Source of the DNA: Cellulomonas hominis
GTDB taxonomy: Bacteria > Actinomycetota > Actinomycetes > Actinomycetales > Cellulomonadaceae
Assembly (NCBI RefSeq): GCF_901521055.1
Contig: NZ_CABEGA010000026.1
Location: 1 to 57,386, forward strand
DNA: 57,386 nucleotides
Reading direction: 5' to 3'
Shown: positions 33,878-41,313 of the stretch, piece by piece
Layout: every line of letters begins with the position of its first letter
How positions within the stretch are numbered: position 1 is the first letter of the stretch
Notes under the pieces: generated by a model
What the model saw: the letters and a program-made list of their open reading frames with translations, nothing else
Database searches by the model: none
What the model was told of the DNA's origin: nothing
Program-made: the position numbers and the translations under genes

Positions 33878-36800
33878 TCAGCCCGCGACGACGGTCAGGG
33901 TGCTCGACCCGTCCCCCCGCCGCCGGACCTCGATCCGCTCGGCGACCGCCTGCTTGAGCGCGTCCACGTGCGAGACGACGCCGACGACCCGGCCCCCGGC
34001 GCGCAGCCGGCCGAGCTCGGCGAGCACCGCGTCGAGCGTGTGCGGGTCGAGCGTTCCGAACCCCTCGTCGATGAACAGGGTGCCGAGCTCGACGCCGCCC
34101 GCCTCGGCGGTGACGACGTCCGCCATGCCGAGCGCCAGGCACAGCGAGACGTAGAAGGTCTCGCCGCCCGACAGCGTGCGCGGGTCGCGGGCGGAGCCGG
34201 TGGTGTGGTCGACGACCCGCATGGCCAGGCCGGTCCGCCGGGTGCTGACGTCCTCGCGCTCGTCGCTCCGCTCGAGCTCGTACCGGCCGTCGGACATCAC
34301 GCGGAGCCGGTCGTTGGCCGCCGCCACGACGTCCTCGAACCGCCGGACCAGGACGTACGTGGCCAGGGAGAGCGCGCGGGCGTTGTCGGCGTCCGCTCCC
34401 CCGGCCAGCCGGGCCATCCGGCTCACGGGCGCCGCGTCGGCCTCCGCCGCGGCGAGGGCGCCGGCCGACGCCGTGACGTGCGCGGCGGCCTCGGTCGCGC
34501 GCTCGACCCGGTCCCGCACGGACCCGAGGGCGGCGCCGGCGGTGTCGGCGGCGGCGAGCGCCTCGGTCACCTCGGCGTCGAGCTCCGCGGCGTGGGCGGT
34601 GAGCTCGTCGGGGTCCGCGGCCGCGAGGTCGGCGAGCTCGGGGTCGCGCAGCCCGTCCTCGACCCGCGCGACCGCCGTCCGGTAGGCCTCGACGGTGCGC
34701 TCGACCGCCGCGACGTCGCCGGTCTCGGCGATCGCCGTGCGCGCGCCGTCCTCGTCGGCGAAGCCGTGCTCGTCCAGCACGTCCGCGAGCTCCGCGGAGC
34801 GCCCGGTGACGGACGCCGCGGCCTGCGCGTACCGGGCGAGCGCGTCGGTCACGGAGTCCGCCGCGTCGACGCGCGCCTGCTCGGCACCCTGCCGCGCGAG
34901 CACGGTGGGGTGGTCGTCCCGGGCTGCCTCGACCTCGTCGTGGTCGCGTGCCAGGTCCTGCTCGGCACGGTCCAGGGCGTGGCCGGCGGCGGCGTGCTCC
35001 TCGGCGACCGCGGCGCGGGTCGCCCGCAGCTCCTCGGTGTCGCGGTCGTGCGCGGCGAGGTCCCGGCGGAGCCGGTCCCGGGCGGTCGCGGCGGTCTCCG
35101 CCTCCGCGAGCGCGGCGCGGCGCTCCTGCACGGCGGCACGGGCGACGTCCTCCTGCCCGGCGGCGAGCCCGCCGGTGCGCTCCCGCAGCGCGGCGCACCG
35201 CTCGGTGAGGGCGACGACGCGTGCGTCGCGGTCCCGCACTGCCTCCTCCGCGGCGCGCCGGCGGTCCTCCGCGGCGGCGACGTCGTCCTCGTCGACGTGG
35301 TCCGCGTGCAGCGGGGCCGGCCGCGGGTGCTCGGTGCCCCCGCAGACGGGGCAGGGGTCGCCGGCGGTCAGGCCCGCGGCGAGCTCCCCGGCGAAGCCGT
35401 CGAGGCGGGCGGTGCGCAGCCGCGCCTCTTCCTGGACGGCGGCGACGGCCGCTGCCGCCGCCTCGCCGCGGGCGGACTCCGCCCGGGTGAGCTGGTCCTG
35501 CGCCGCGGCGAGGTCGCGCACGGCGGCGAGCACGGCCTCGGCGTCGGCGAGCTCGTGCGCGCGTGCCGGCGCGGTCGCGGCCAGGTCGGTCGCGGCCTCG
35601 AGGGCGTCGGCAAGGGCGGTGCGGGCTGCCGGGCGGGCGGCGAGCAGCTCGTCGGCCTCGGCCATCGTCGCGGCGCGCGCCGCCTGGACGCCCCGCAGCC
35701 GCTCGACGTCCGCGCGCCGGCGGGCGAGGGCCTGCTCCAGGTCGACGACCCGCCGGAGCGTGGCGACCAGGGCGGCGCTGGCCGCCCGCACCGCGAACAG
35801 GACCGTGGGCAGCGCCGGGTCGGCCAGCGCGGCGTCGACGTCCCGGGGGGCGAGGCCCGCGGGTGCGGCGTCGAGCGCCGCGCGCAGCTCCTTCTCCGTC
35901 CCGGCGAGTGCGGCGCGCGCGTCGTCGAGCCCGCGCAGCACCGGGCGGACGACCGCGGCACGGCGGGCGCGGTCCAGCCGGGCGACGTCGGCGGCGTGCG
36001 CGTCCGCACCGGCCGCCAGCCGGTCCTGCTCGGCGACGAGGGCGACCCGGCGCCGCACCAGCCGCAGCCGGCCCGTCGCCTCGTCCGAGGCGGCCCTCGC
36101 GGCAGCCGCCCGGTCGGCGGCGTCCCGTGCGGCGGCGCGCGCCCTGCCGTACTCGGCGCGGAGCACATCCAGGCGGGCCTCGACGAGCGCGCCCAGCCCG
36201 GCCGGGTCGTCGGCGGCGGCCTCCCGCAGCGCGGCGGCGGTCTGGTCGTCCGCACCGGACGCCCCGGCGAACCGGGCGGTGCACTCCTGCACGCCCGCGC
36301 GCGCGTCGGCGAGGCCGCGCTGGGCCTCGCGCCGCATCTCGTCGAGCCGCTGCTGGACCCGCTCGTACACCTCGGTGCCGAAGATCCGCTGGAGCAGCCC
36401 GCGACGCCGCTCGGGGTCGGCGCGCAGGAACGAGGCGAACTCGCCCTGCGGGAGCACCATGGTCTGGGTGAGCTGCGCGCGGTCGAGGCCGACGATCCGG
36501 GTCAGCTCGGCACCGGCCTCGTCGAGGCGGGTCGACATCAGCTCGCCGGCCGGCTCGGTGCCGTCGGCCGCGGGTGCCTCGGGTGCTGCCGTCAGCCGCC
36601 AGAGCTTCACGGTCGCCTGCTGCCGAGCGCGTCCGGTGCCGCGGCGCTTGGCCCGCTCGTACGCCGGCGTCCGCCGGACCCGGTAGACGCCGGAGCCGGT
36701 CTCGAACACCAGGTCCACCACGGTCTCGGTGTCGTCCGCGGCGAACGCCGAGCGCAGGCGGTCCTCGCTGGCCGCGGCCGACGCCACCTTGCCGTACAGC

Positions 36801-36952
36801 GCGAACACGATCGCGTCGATGACGGTCGACTTGCCCGCGCCGGTGGGCCCCTCCAGCAGGAAGAGGCCGCCCGCGGACAGGGCGGCGAAGTCGACGGTGT
36901 GCCGGCCCGCGAACGGGCCCACGGCCTGCAGGGTGAGCGAGTGCAGCCGCAT
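33878..36952 (-). CDS. sbcC: Exonuclease SbcC (Rad50-like ATPase)
   Basis: A 1024-residue SMC-like ATPase that, with SbcD, cleaves DNA hairpins and processes ends during repair. The N-terminal head has MRLHSLTLQAVGPFAG and Walker A EGPTGAGKSTVIDAI, with the Q-loop region TMVLPQGEFASFLRA. A long Ala/Arg/Glu-rich coiled coil follows, interrupted by the zinc hook CPVC at 534-537 (DPCPVCGGTEHPRP). A second coiled coil leads to the C-terminal head with signature TLSGGETFYVSL and Walker B LGTLFIDEGFGTLD. The ATG overlaps the sbcD stop by one base (TGATG), so the two are coupled. Length is typical of the family. Confidence 0.96.
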   Translation of the reverse strand: MRLHSLTLQAVGPFAGRHTVDFAALSAGGLFLLEGPTGAGKSTVIDAIVFALYGKVASAAASEDRLRSAFAADDTETVVDLVFETGSGVYRVRRTPAYERAKRRGTGRARQQATVKLWRLTAAPEAPAADGTEPAGELMSTRLDEAGAELTRIVGLDRAQLTQTMVLPQGEFASFLRADPERRRGLLQRIFGTEVYERVQQRLDEMRREAQRGLADARAGVQECTARFAGASGADDQTAAALREAAADDPAGLGALVEARLDVLRAEYGRARAAARDAADRAAAARAASDEATGRLRLVRRRVALVAEQDRLAAGADAHAADVARLDRARRAAVVRPVLRGLDDARAALAGTEKELRAALDAAPAGLAPRDVDAALADPALPTVLFAVRAASAALVATLRRVVDLEQALARRRADVERLRGVQAARAATMAEADELLAARPAARTALADALEAATDLAATAPARAHELADAEAVLAAVRDLAAAQDQLTRAESARGEAAAAAVAAVQEEARLRTARLDGFAGELAAGLTAGDPCPVCGGTEHPRPAPLHADHVDEDDVAAAEDRRRAAEEAVRDRDARVVALTERCAALRERTGGLAAGQEDVARAAVQERRAALAEAETAATARDRLRRDLAAHDRDTEELRATRAAVAEEHAAAGHALDRAEQDLARDHDEVEAARDDHPTVLARQGAEQARVDAADSVTDALARYAQAAASVTGRSAELADVLDEHGFADEDGARTAIAETGDVAAVERTVEAYRTAVARVEDGLRDPELADLAAADPDELTAHAAELDAEVTEALAAADTAGAALGSVRDRVERATEAAAHVTASAGALAAAEADAAPVSRMARLAGGADADNARALSLATYVLVRRFEDVVAAANDRLRVMSDGRYELERSDEREDVSTRRTGLAMRVVDHTTGSARDPRTLSGGETFYVSLCLALGMADVVTAEAGGVELGTLFIDEGFGTLDPHTLDAVLAELGRLRAGGRVVGVVSHVDALKQAVAERIEVRRRGDGSSTLTVVAG

Positions 36953-38148
36953 CAGGCGCTCCGCTCCGCCGCGGCGACGTGCTCGTACGCCTGCCGCAGC
37001 ACCGCGGTCTCCGCGTCGGTCGGCCGCCTGCCGCTGACGTGCGCGACGAACTCCGCCGCGACCTCCAGCGGGTCCCGCGCGGCGGTGACCTCGGCCGGGC
37101 GGGCGCCGGCATCCTGCACCGGCGGCTGGTGCTGCACGACGAGGGCGTGCGGGAACCGGGCACGCACGCGGCGGTACAGGTCGGCGGGACGGTGCGCGTC
37201 GGTCACCGTGACCCGCACCCAGTCGTCCAGGTGCGGCTCACCCGCGGCTCCCAGCAGCTCGTCGAGCGCGCCCGCGAGGTCGGTCATCCGGCGCGGCACC
37301 GGCGCCGGCACCAGGCGCACCTCGGCCGGGCCCGACGCACCGAGCTCGACCAGCGCGGTCGACTTCGTGTGCCGGGCCTCCGAGAACGAGTACGCGAGCG
37401 GCGACCCGGAGTACCGCAGGACGGTCGGCGCCCCGGGGTCGCCCACGCGCTGCGGGCCGTGCAGGTGCCCGAGCGCGACGTAGTCCACGCCGTCGAACAC
37501 CGCGGCGGGGGCGTGGTCCACACCGCCGACGCGGATGTCCCGCTCGGACTCCGTCGCGGCGCCCCCGACGACGAAGGCGTGGGCCAGGACGACGGAGCGC
37601 GGCGCGGGGCGTCCGGCGGCGGCCGACGCGTCCCGGCGGGCAGCGAGGTCGGCCCGCACCCGGTCCATCGCCGCGCCCAGGACGGCGGCGTGCGACCGGG
37701 CGAGCGGCTCGTCGCCGTCCGCGAGCGTGTGCCGGGCCGCGTCGGGGTCGAGGTAGGGCAAGCCGTACACCAGCACGTCGGCGTCCTCGCCGTCCGCTCC
37801 GGGCAGCACCACCGGCCGGCCGACGTCCTGCGGGCGGGCGAGCACGCGCACCCGGTCCTGCATGAGGTCGGCGCCGAACCCGAGCCGGATCGCGGAGTCG
37901 TGGTTGCCCGGCGTCACGACGACCACCGCGTGCTCGGCCAGCCGCCGGAGCGCGTCCGACAGCTGCGCGACGGCCTCGACCGGGGGGATCGCCCGGTCGT
38001 AGACGTCGCCCGCCACCAGCACCGCGTCCACCCGCTCGTCACGGACGACGTCGACCAGGTGGTCGAGGAACGTCTGCTGGTGCGCCGTCAGGTCGACGCC
38101 GTGCAGGGTGCGACCGAGGTGCCAGTCGGAGGTGTGGAGCAGCCGCAT
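36952..38148 (-). CDS. sbcD: Exonuclease SbcD (Mre11-like nuclease)
   Basis: A 398-residue calcineurin-like phosphoesterase, the nuclease subunit of SbcCD. The metal-binding motifs are in order: HTSDWHLGRTL, VLVAGDVYDRAIPP, VTPGNHDSAIRL, VLAHAFVVGG, and VALGHLHGPQRV, followed by the capping segment RYSGSPLAYSFSEA. It acts with SbcC as a dsDNA exonuclease and hairpin endonuclease. The ATG at 38148 places HTSDWH five residues into the protein, as in the family. Upstream of it the 125 bases to the STAS gene show no clear promoter. Confidence 0.96.
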   Translation of the reverse strand: MRLLHTSDWHLGRTLHGVDLTAHQQTFLDHLVDVVRDERVDAVLVAGDVYDRAIPPVEAVAQLSDALRRLAEHAVVVVTPGNHDSAIRLGFGADLMQDRVRVLARPQDVGRPVVLPGADGEDADVLVYGLPYLDPDAARHTLADGDEPLARSHAAVLGAAMDRVRADLAARRDASAAAGRPAPRSVVLAHAFVVGGAATESERDIRVGGVDHAPAAVFDGVDYVALGHLHGPQRVGDPGAPTVLRYSGSPLAYSFSEARHTKSTALVELGASGPAEVRLVPAPVPRRMTDLAGALDELLGAAGEPHLDDWVRVTVTDAHRPADLYRRVRARFPHALVVQHQPPVQDAGARPAEVTAARDPLEVAAEFVAHVSGRRPTDAETAVLRQAYEHVAAAERSA

Positions 38149-38273
38149 GCCCCGAACGTAGCCGCCGGCACCGACATCACCGCGCAGCGCCGGCGTCACC
38201 TGTGGACGAGCGGCGTGGCGCCGGCCTGTGGTCGTCTCGGCACCCCCACGTCGCGCGGCGGACGGCCCGGGGG

Positions 38274-38621
38274 TCAGGCGATCGCGCGCTCGGGCTCCAG
38301 CTCGAGCTCCCCCGCCATGCCCAGCATGTCCAGCTTCTCCAGCACCTCGCGGTGCGGGTCGCGCAGCGTCAGGGTCTGCCCCGTCTCCGTCGCCGCCAGG
38401 TGCAGCTGCAGGATGAACGCCAGGCCCGAGGAGTCGATGAACGTCACCCCGGTCGTGTCCACCACGATCGGCGCGGTGCTCGCGAGCGCCTGCGCCATCG
38501 AGCTGCTGGCCTCGGCCCGCAGCGCGCCGTCGACCTCGCCCCACAACCGGACCACGGTGCGTCCGTGCACGGCGGTCACGTCGATCCCCCCGACAGGGGT
38601 GGGATCCTCGGTCAGGTCCAT
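38274..38621 (-). CDS. STAS-domain anti-anti-sigma factor-like protein
   Basis: A 115-residue STAS-domain protein. The conserved phosphorylation site is in VTFIDSSGLAFILQL, with the usual DSSG pair; the flanking pattern (VVRLWGEVDGALRAEASSSM, then LTLRDPHREVLEKLDMLGM) matches SpoIIAA/RsbV-type anti-anti-sigma factors, which are switched by serine phosphorylation and release a sigma factor from its anti-sigma kinase. No kinase, phosphatase or sigma gene is adjacent, so it is an orphan and its partner must be elsewhere. The start has a GAGGA site six bases upstream. The 152 bases on the upstream side (38622-38773) hold no gene I can support. Confidence 0.9.
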   Translation of the reverse strand: MDLTEDPTPVGGIDVTAVHGRTVVRLWGEVDGALRAEASSSMAQALASTAPIVVDTTGVTFIDSSGLAFILQLHLAATETGQTLTLRDPHREVLEKLDMLGMAGELELEPERAIA

Positions 38622-38773
38622 CGGTCCTCGTCTTCTTCGTCGTTCGTGGGGCCGCGGAGATCATGGACCGTCCGCGCCTGCCCCGCACCCGCAGGCGTCG
38701 TCCTCATCTGCGTCAACGCGACGCCCGCCGCCATCGTTCCCCGACCGTGCGGGGCGCATTCCAGGCGGGGAGG

Positions 38774-39289
38774 TCACTCCCCGGCGTCGGGTACCGGCTC
38801 GGTGACGTCCGCCACGGTCGCGCCCAGCGCCCGCACGAGGTCGTCCCCGTCCACCGTCGCGCCGACGCCGTGCCCCCCGCCGCCGATCGACGCGGGCCGC
38901 CCCGGGACGCGGGAGTCCGCGACGACCGGCCACGCGCGCAGCGACCCGAAGGGCGTGATCGTGCCCCGCTCGTAGCCGGTGACCTCCTTGGCCGTCGCCG
39001 CGTCGGGCATCGACATGCGGCTCACGCCGAGCAGCGTCCGCAGCTTCGGCCACGAGATGGTCCGGTCCCCCGGCACGAGCACGAACAGGTAGTCGTCGTC
39101 CCCGCGGCGCACCACCAGGGTCTTGACGATGCCTGACGGGTCGATGCCACGGGCGGCGGCGGCCTCGGCGAGGGACCGTGCGGGCCCGTGCCGCACGATC
39201 CGGTACGCGATACCGGCGTCCTCCAGGGCCTGCGCCGCGCGCTGCTCACCCTCCGTGGGCGGCACCGCGCCGTCGTCCGTGCTGGTCAT
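38774..39289 (-). CDS. YbaK/EbsC-family aminoacyl-tRNA deacylase
   Basis: A 171-residue deacylase of the YbaK/ProX family, which hydrolyses mischarged aminoacyl-tRNA (often Cys-tRNA-Pro). The fold markers are HGPARSLAEAAAARGIDPSG, then IVKTLVVRRGDDDYLFVLVP with the conserved lysine, KLRTLLGVSRMSMPDAATAK and the glycine-rich loop PASIGGGGHGVGATV. The start is ambiguous: the ATG at 39289 is preferred over a GTG at 39298. The 11-residue acidic start is poorly conserved in the family. It reads in the same direction as the ABC-F gene just upstream, with about 20 bases between, so both may be in one translation-quality transcript. Confidence 0.9.
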   Translation of the reverse strand: MTSTDDGAVPPTEGEQRAAQALEDAGIAYRIVRHGPARSLAEAAAARGIDPSGIVKTLVVRRGDDDYLFVLVPGDRTISWPKLRTLLGVSRMSMPDAATAKEVTGYERGTITPFGSLRAWPVVADSRVPGRPASIGGGGHGVGATVDGDDLVRALGATVADVTEPVPDAGE

Positions 39290-39310
39290 GCCCGCCACCC
39301 TACGAGGGGC

Positions 39311-41062
39311 CTACGACACGAGCCGCCCGTCGACCACCTCCGCGCGCGTCCCGTGCCACGTCCGCCGCAGCCACCGGTCGTGCGACGCGACGACCACGGC
39401 ACCCGGGGCGGACCGCAGCGCGTCGGCCAGCTCGTCCGCGAGCGCGAGGGAGATGTGGTTGGTCGGCTCGTCGAGCAGCAGCAGGTCGGGCGCCTGGGCG
39501 ACGAGGAGCGCCAGCACGACCCGCCGGCGCTGCCCGACCGACAGCTCGCGCAACGGCCGGTCCACGTCGCGCGGGGCGACGAGCCCGAGCTCCACCAGCG
39601 GGACCGCGTCGGGCACGCCGTCCGTGACGAGCCCGTAGACCCCGCGGGGGGTGCGCGGGTCGTCGGCGAGCCCCACGTCCTGCTCCAGGAGCGCGACCCG
39701 CGCACCGCGCGCCCGGTGCACGGTGCCCCGCGCCGGGCTCAGGTCCCCGGCGAGCAGGTGCAGCAGCGTCGACTTCCCGGAGCCGTTGGGCCCGGTGACC
39801 AGCAGCGCGGTGTCGCGGTGCACGTCGAGCGCGTCCACGACGAGCCGCCGCGGCACCTCGGCGCCCCGGACCGCCACCACGGACCCGTCCGTGCGGGCGG
39901 CGGCGGTGAGGGTGCCGCGGAACCGCAGCTCGCGCGGCGGGCGGGGCACCGGGGCGGCCTCGAGGTCGGCGAGGCGCCGGCGGGCGTCCCGCACCCGGTG
40001 CGCCACCTGGTGGCCCACGCGGTCGCCGTACCGGCCGTAGGCCATCTTGTTCCGGTCCGTCATGGCGCGACCGGGAGCCACCGCGCGGGCGGTGCCGTCG
40101 CCGGCCAGCGAGGCCCGCAGCAGCGCCACCTGCTCCCGCTCGGCCTCCCAGCGCTCCTGCCACTGCCGCCGGGCGGTGCGCTGGGCGTCGAGGTAGTCGG
40201 CGAACCGGCCGCCCACGACGCGGGGCCCGCCCAGCACCGGGTCGAGGTCGAGGACCTCGGTGCAGACCTCGTCCAGGAACACCCGGTCGTGGCTGGCGAG
40301 CACCACCGCGCCGGGGAGCTCGACGAGCGAGGCGGCCAGGAACTCGGCCGCGGCGTCGTCCAGGTGGTTCGTCGGCTCGTCGAGCAGCACCGCACCGGGC
40401 CTGCGGACCAGCACCGCCGCGAGCGCGAGGCGGCTGCGCTGACCCCCGGACAGGGTGCCGCTCGGCCGCGCCGGGTGGACGCCCGCCAGGCCGAGGCCGG
40501 CCAGGACGCGCTGCGCACGCGCGTCGGCGTCCCACACCTCGGCGGCCTGCGCCCGGGCGAGGGCGAGGTCGTACCGGGTGGCCGCGTCGCCGTCCGGGCC
40601 GTCGTCGCCGGTGAGCGCCGTCGCCGCGCGCTCGAGGTCGTCGGCCAGGGCCCGGACCGCCGAGAGTGCCTCCTCGACCACGTCGTGGAGCGTCGCGTCC
40701 GGACCGAACGGCGGCTCCTGGTGCAGGTGGGCGAGGTCGGCCGGCCGGTGCACGGTGCCGGCGTCGGGCCGGTCCGCACCGGCGAGCAGCCGGAGCAGCG
40801 TCGACTTGCCCGCGCCGTTCTCGCCGACGACCCCGAGCCGGTGCCCGGGCGCGACGGCGAGGCTGACGTCGGTGAGCACCCGGCGGTCGCCGAACAGGCG
40901 GGACACGCCGACGGCGCGGAGGACGGGGGACTCGGGGGTGCGGACCTCGGGGTCCGCGGGGCTGCCGGGTACCGGCACGCAGATCACCACCAGCGGCGCC
41001 GACGCCGCGTGCGCGGGGTCGGCAGAGTCGGGACGTCGGGACTCGGGGCCGCTCAGATCCAC
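39311..41062 (-). CDS. ABC-F family ATPase (ribosome-associated, possible antibiotic-target protection)
   Basis: A 583-residue duplicated ATPase without membrane domains. First module: Walker A GENGAGKSTLL, signature LSGGQRSRLALA, Walker B VLLDEPTNHLDD. A linker of about 80 residues follows (WQERWEAEREQVALLRASLA, MAYGRYGDRVGHQVAHRVRD). Second module: GPNGSGKSTLL, signature LSVGQRRRVVL, Walker B LLLDEPTNHIS. The EPTNHxS ending and the long basic linker resemble antibiotic-resistance ABC-F proteins that act at the ribosomal exit site, more than housekeeping EttA. A GTG at 41062 opens the frame, but the first 47 residues are low-complexity; GTGs at 40990, 40987 and 40978 are alternatives. Confidence 0.88.
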   Translation of the reverse strand: MDLSGPESRRPDSADPAHAASAPLVVICVPVPGSPADPEVRTPESPVLRAVGVSRLFGDRRVLTDVSLAVAPGHRLGVVGENGAGKSTLLRLLAGADRPDAGTVHRPADLAHLHQEPPFGPDATLHDVVEEALSAVRALADDLERAATALTGDDGPDGDAATRYDLALARAQAAEVWDADARAQRVLAGLGLAGVHPARPSGTLSGGQRSRLALAAVLVRRPGAVLLDEPTNHLDDAAAEFLAASLVELPGAVVLASHDRVFLDEVCTEVLDLDPVLGGPRVVGGRFADYLDAQRTARRQWQERWEAEREQVALLRASLAGDGTARAVAPGRAMTDRNKMAYGRYGDRVGHQVAHRVRDARRRLADLEAAPVPRPPRELRFRGTLTAAARTDGSVVAVRGAEVPRRLVVDALDVHRDTALLVTGPNGSGKSTLLHLLAGDLSPARGTVHRARGARVALLEQDVGLADDPRTPRGVYGLVTDGVPDAVPLVELGLVAPRDVDRPLRELSVGQRRRVVLALLVAQAPDLLLLDEPTNHISLALADELADALRSAPGAVVVASHDRWLRRTWHGTRAEVVDGRLVS

Positions 41063-41313
41063 ATGGTGACGACGCTACGTCCGAGGCGCGGGACGGGTCG
41101 AGGGATTTCCGGGCGGTTGCGCGGGACGGCGGAGGCGGCGGCGGGGCGAGTCCCGAGGTCAGCGTCGCGCCCGGGGGCTCCGGCGCGCGCGCGGCGTCAT
41201 TGGCCGGGGCAAGCACTCCTTGACCATCCCCGGGACGGGTGACGTACTGAGCACCGGCGGGGACGGCCGGTCGGGAGCGGTGCCGGCGGGTCCTCGTGCA
41301 ACAGGGGGTGTCG

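Noticed and set aside
41053..41064. ATG at 41064 as the ABC-F start
   Set aside because: It is in a different frame and reaches a stop after three codons; noted only as a mini-ORF.
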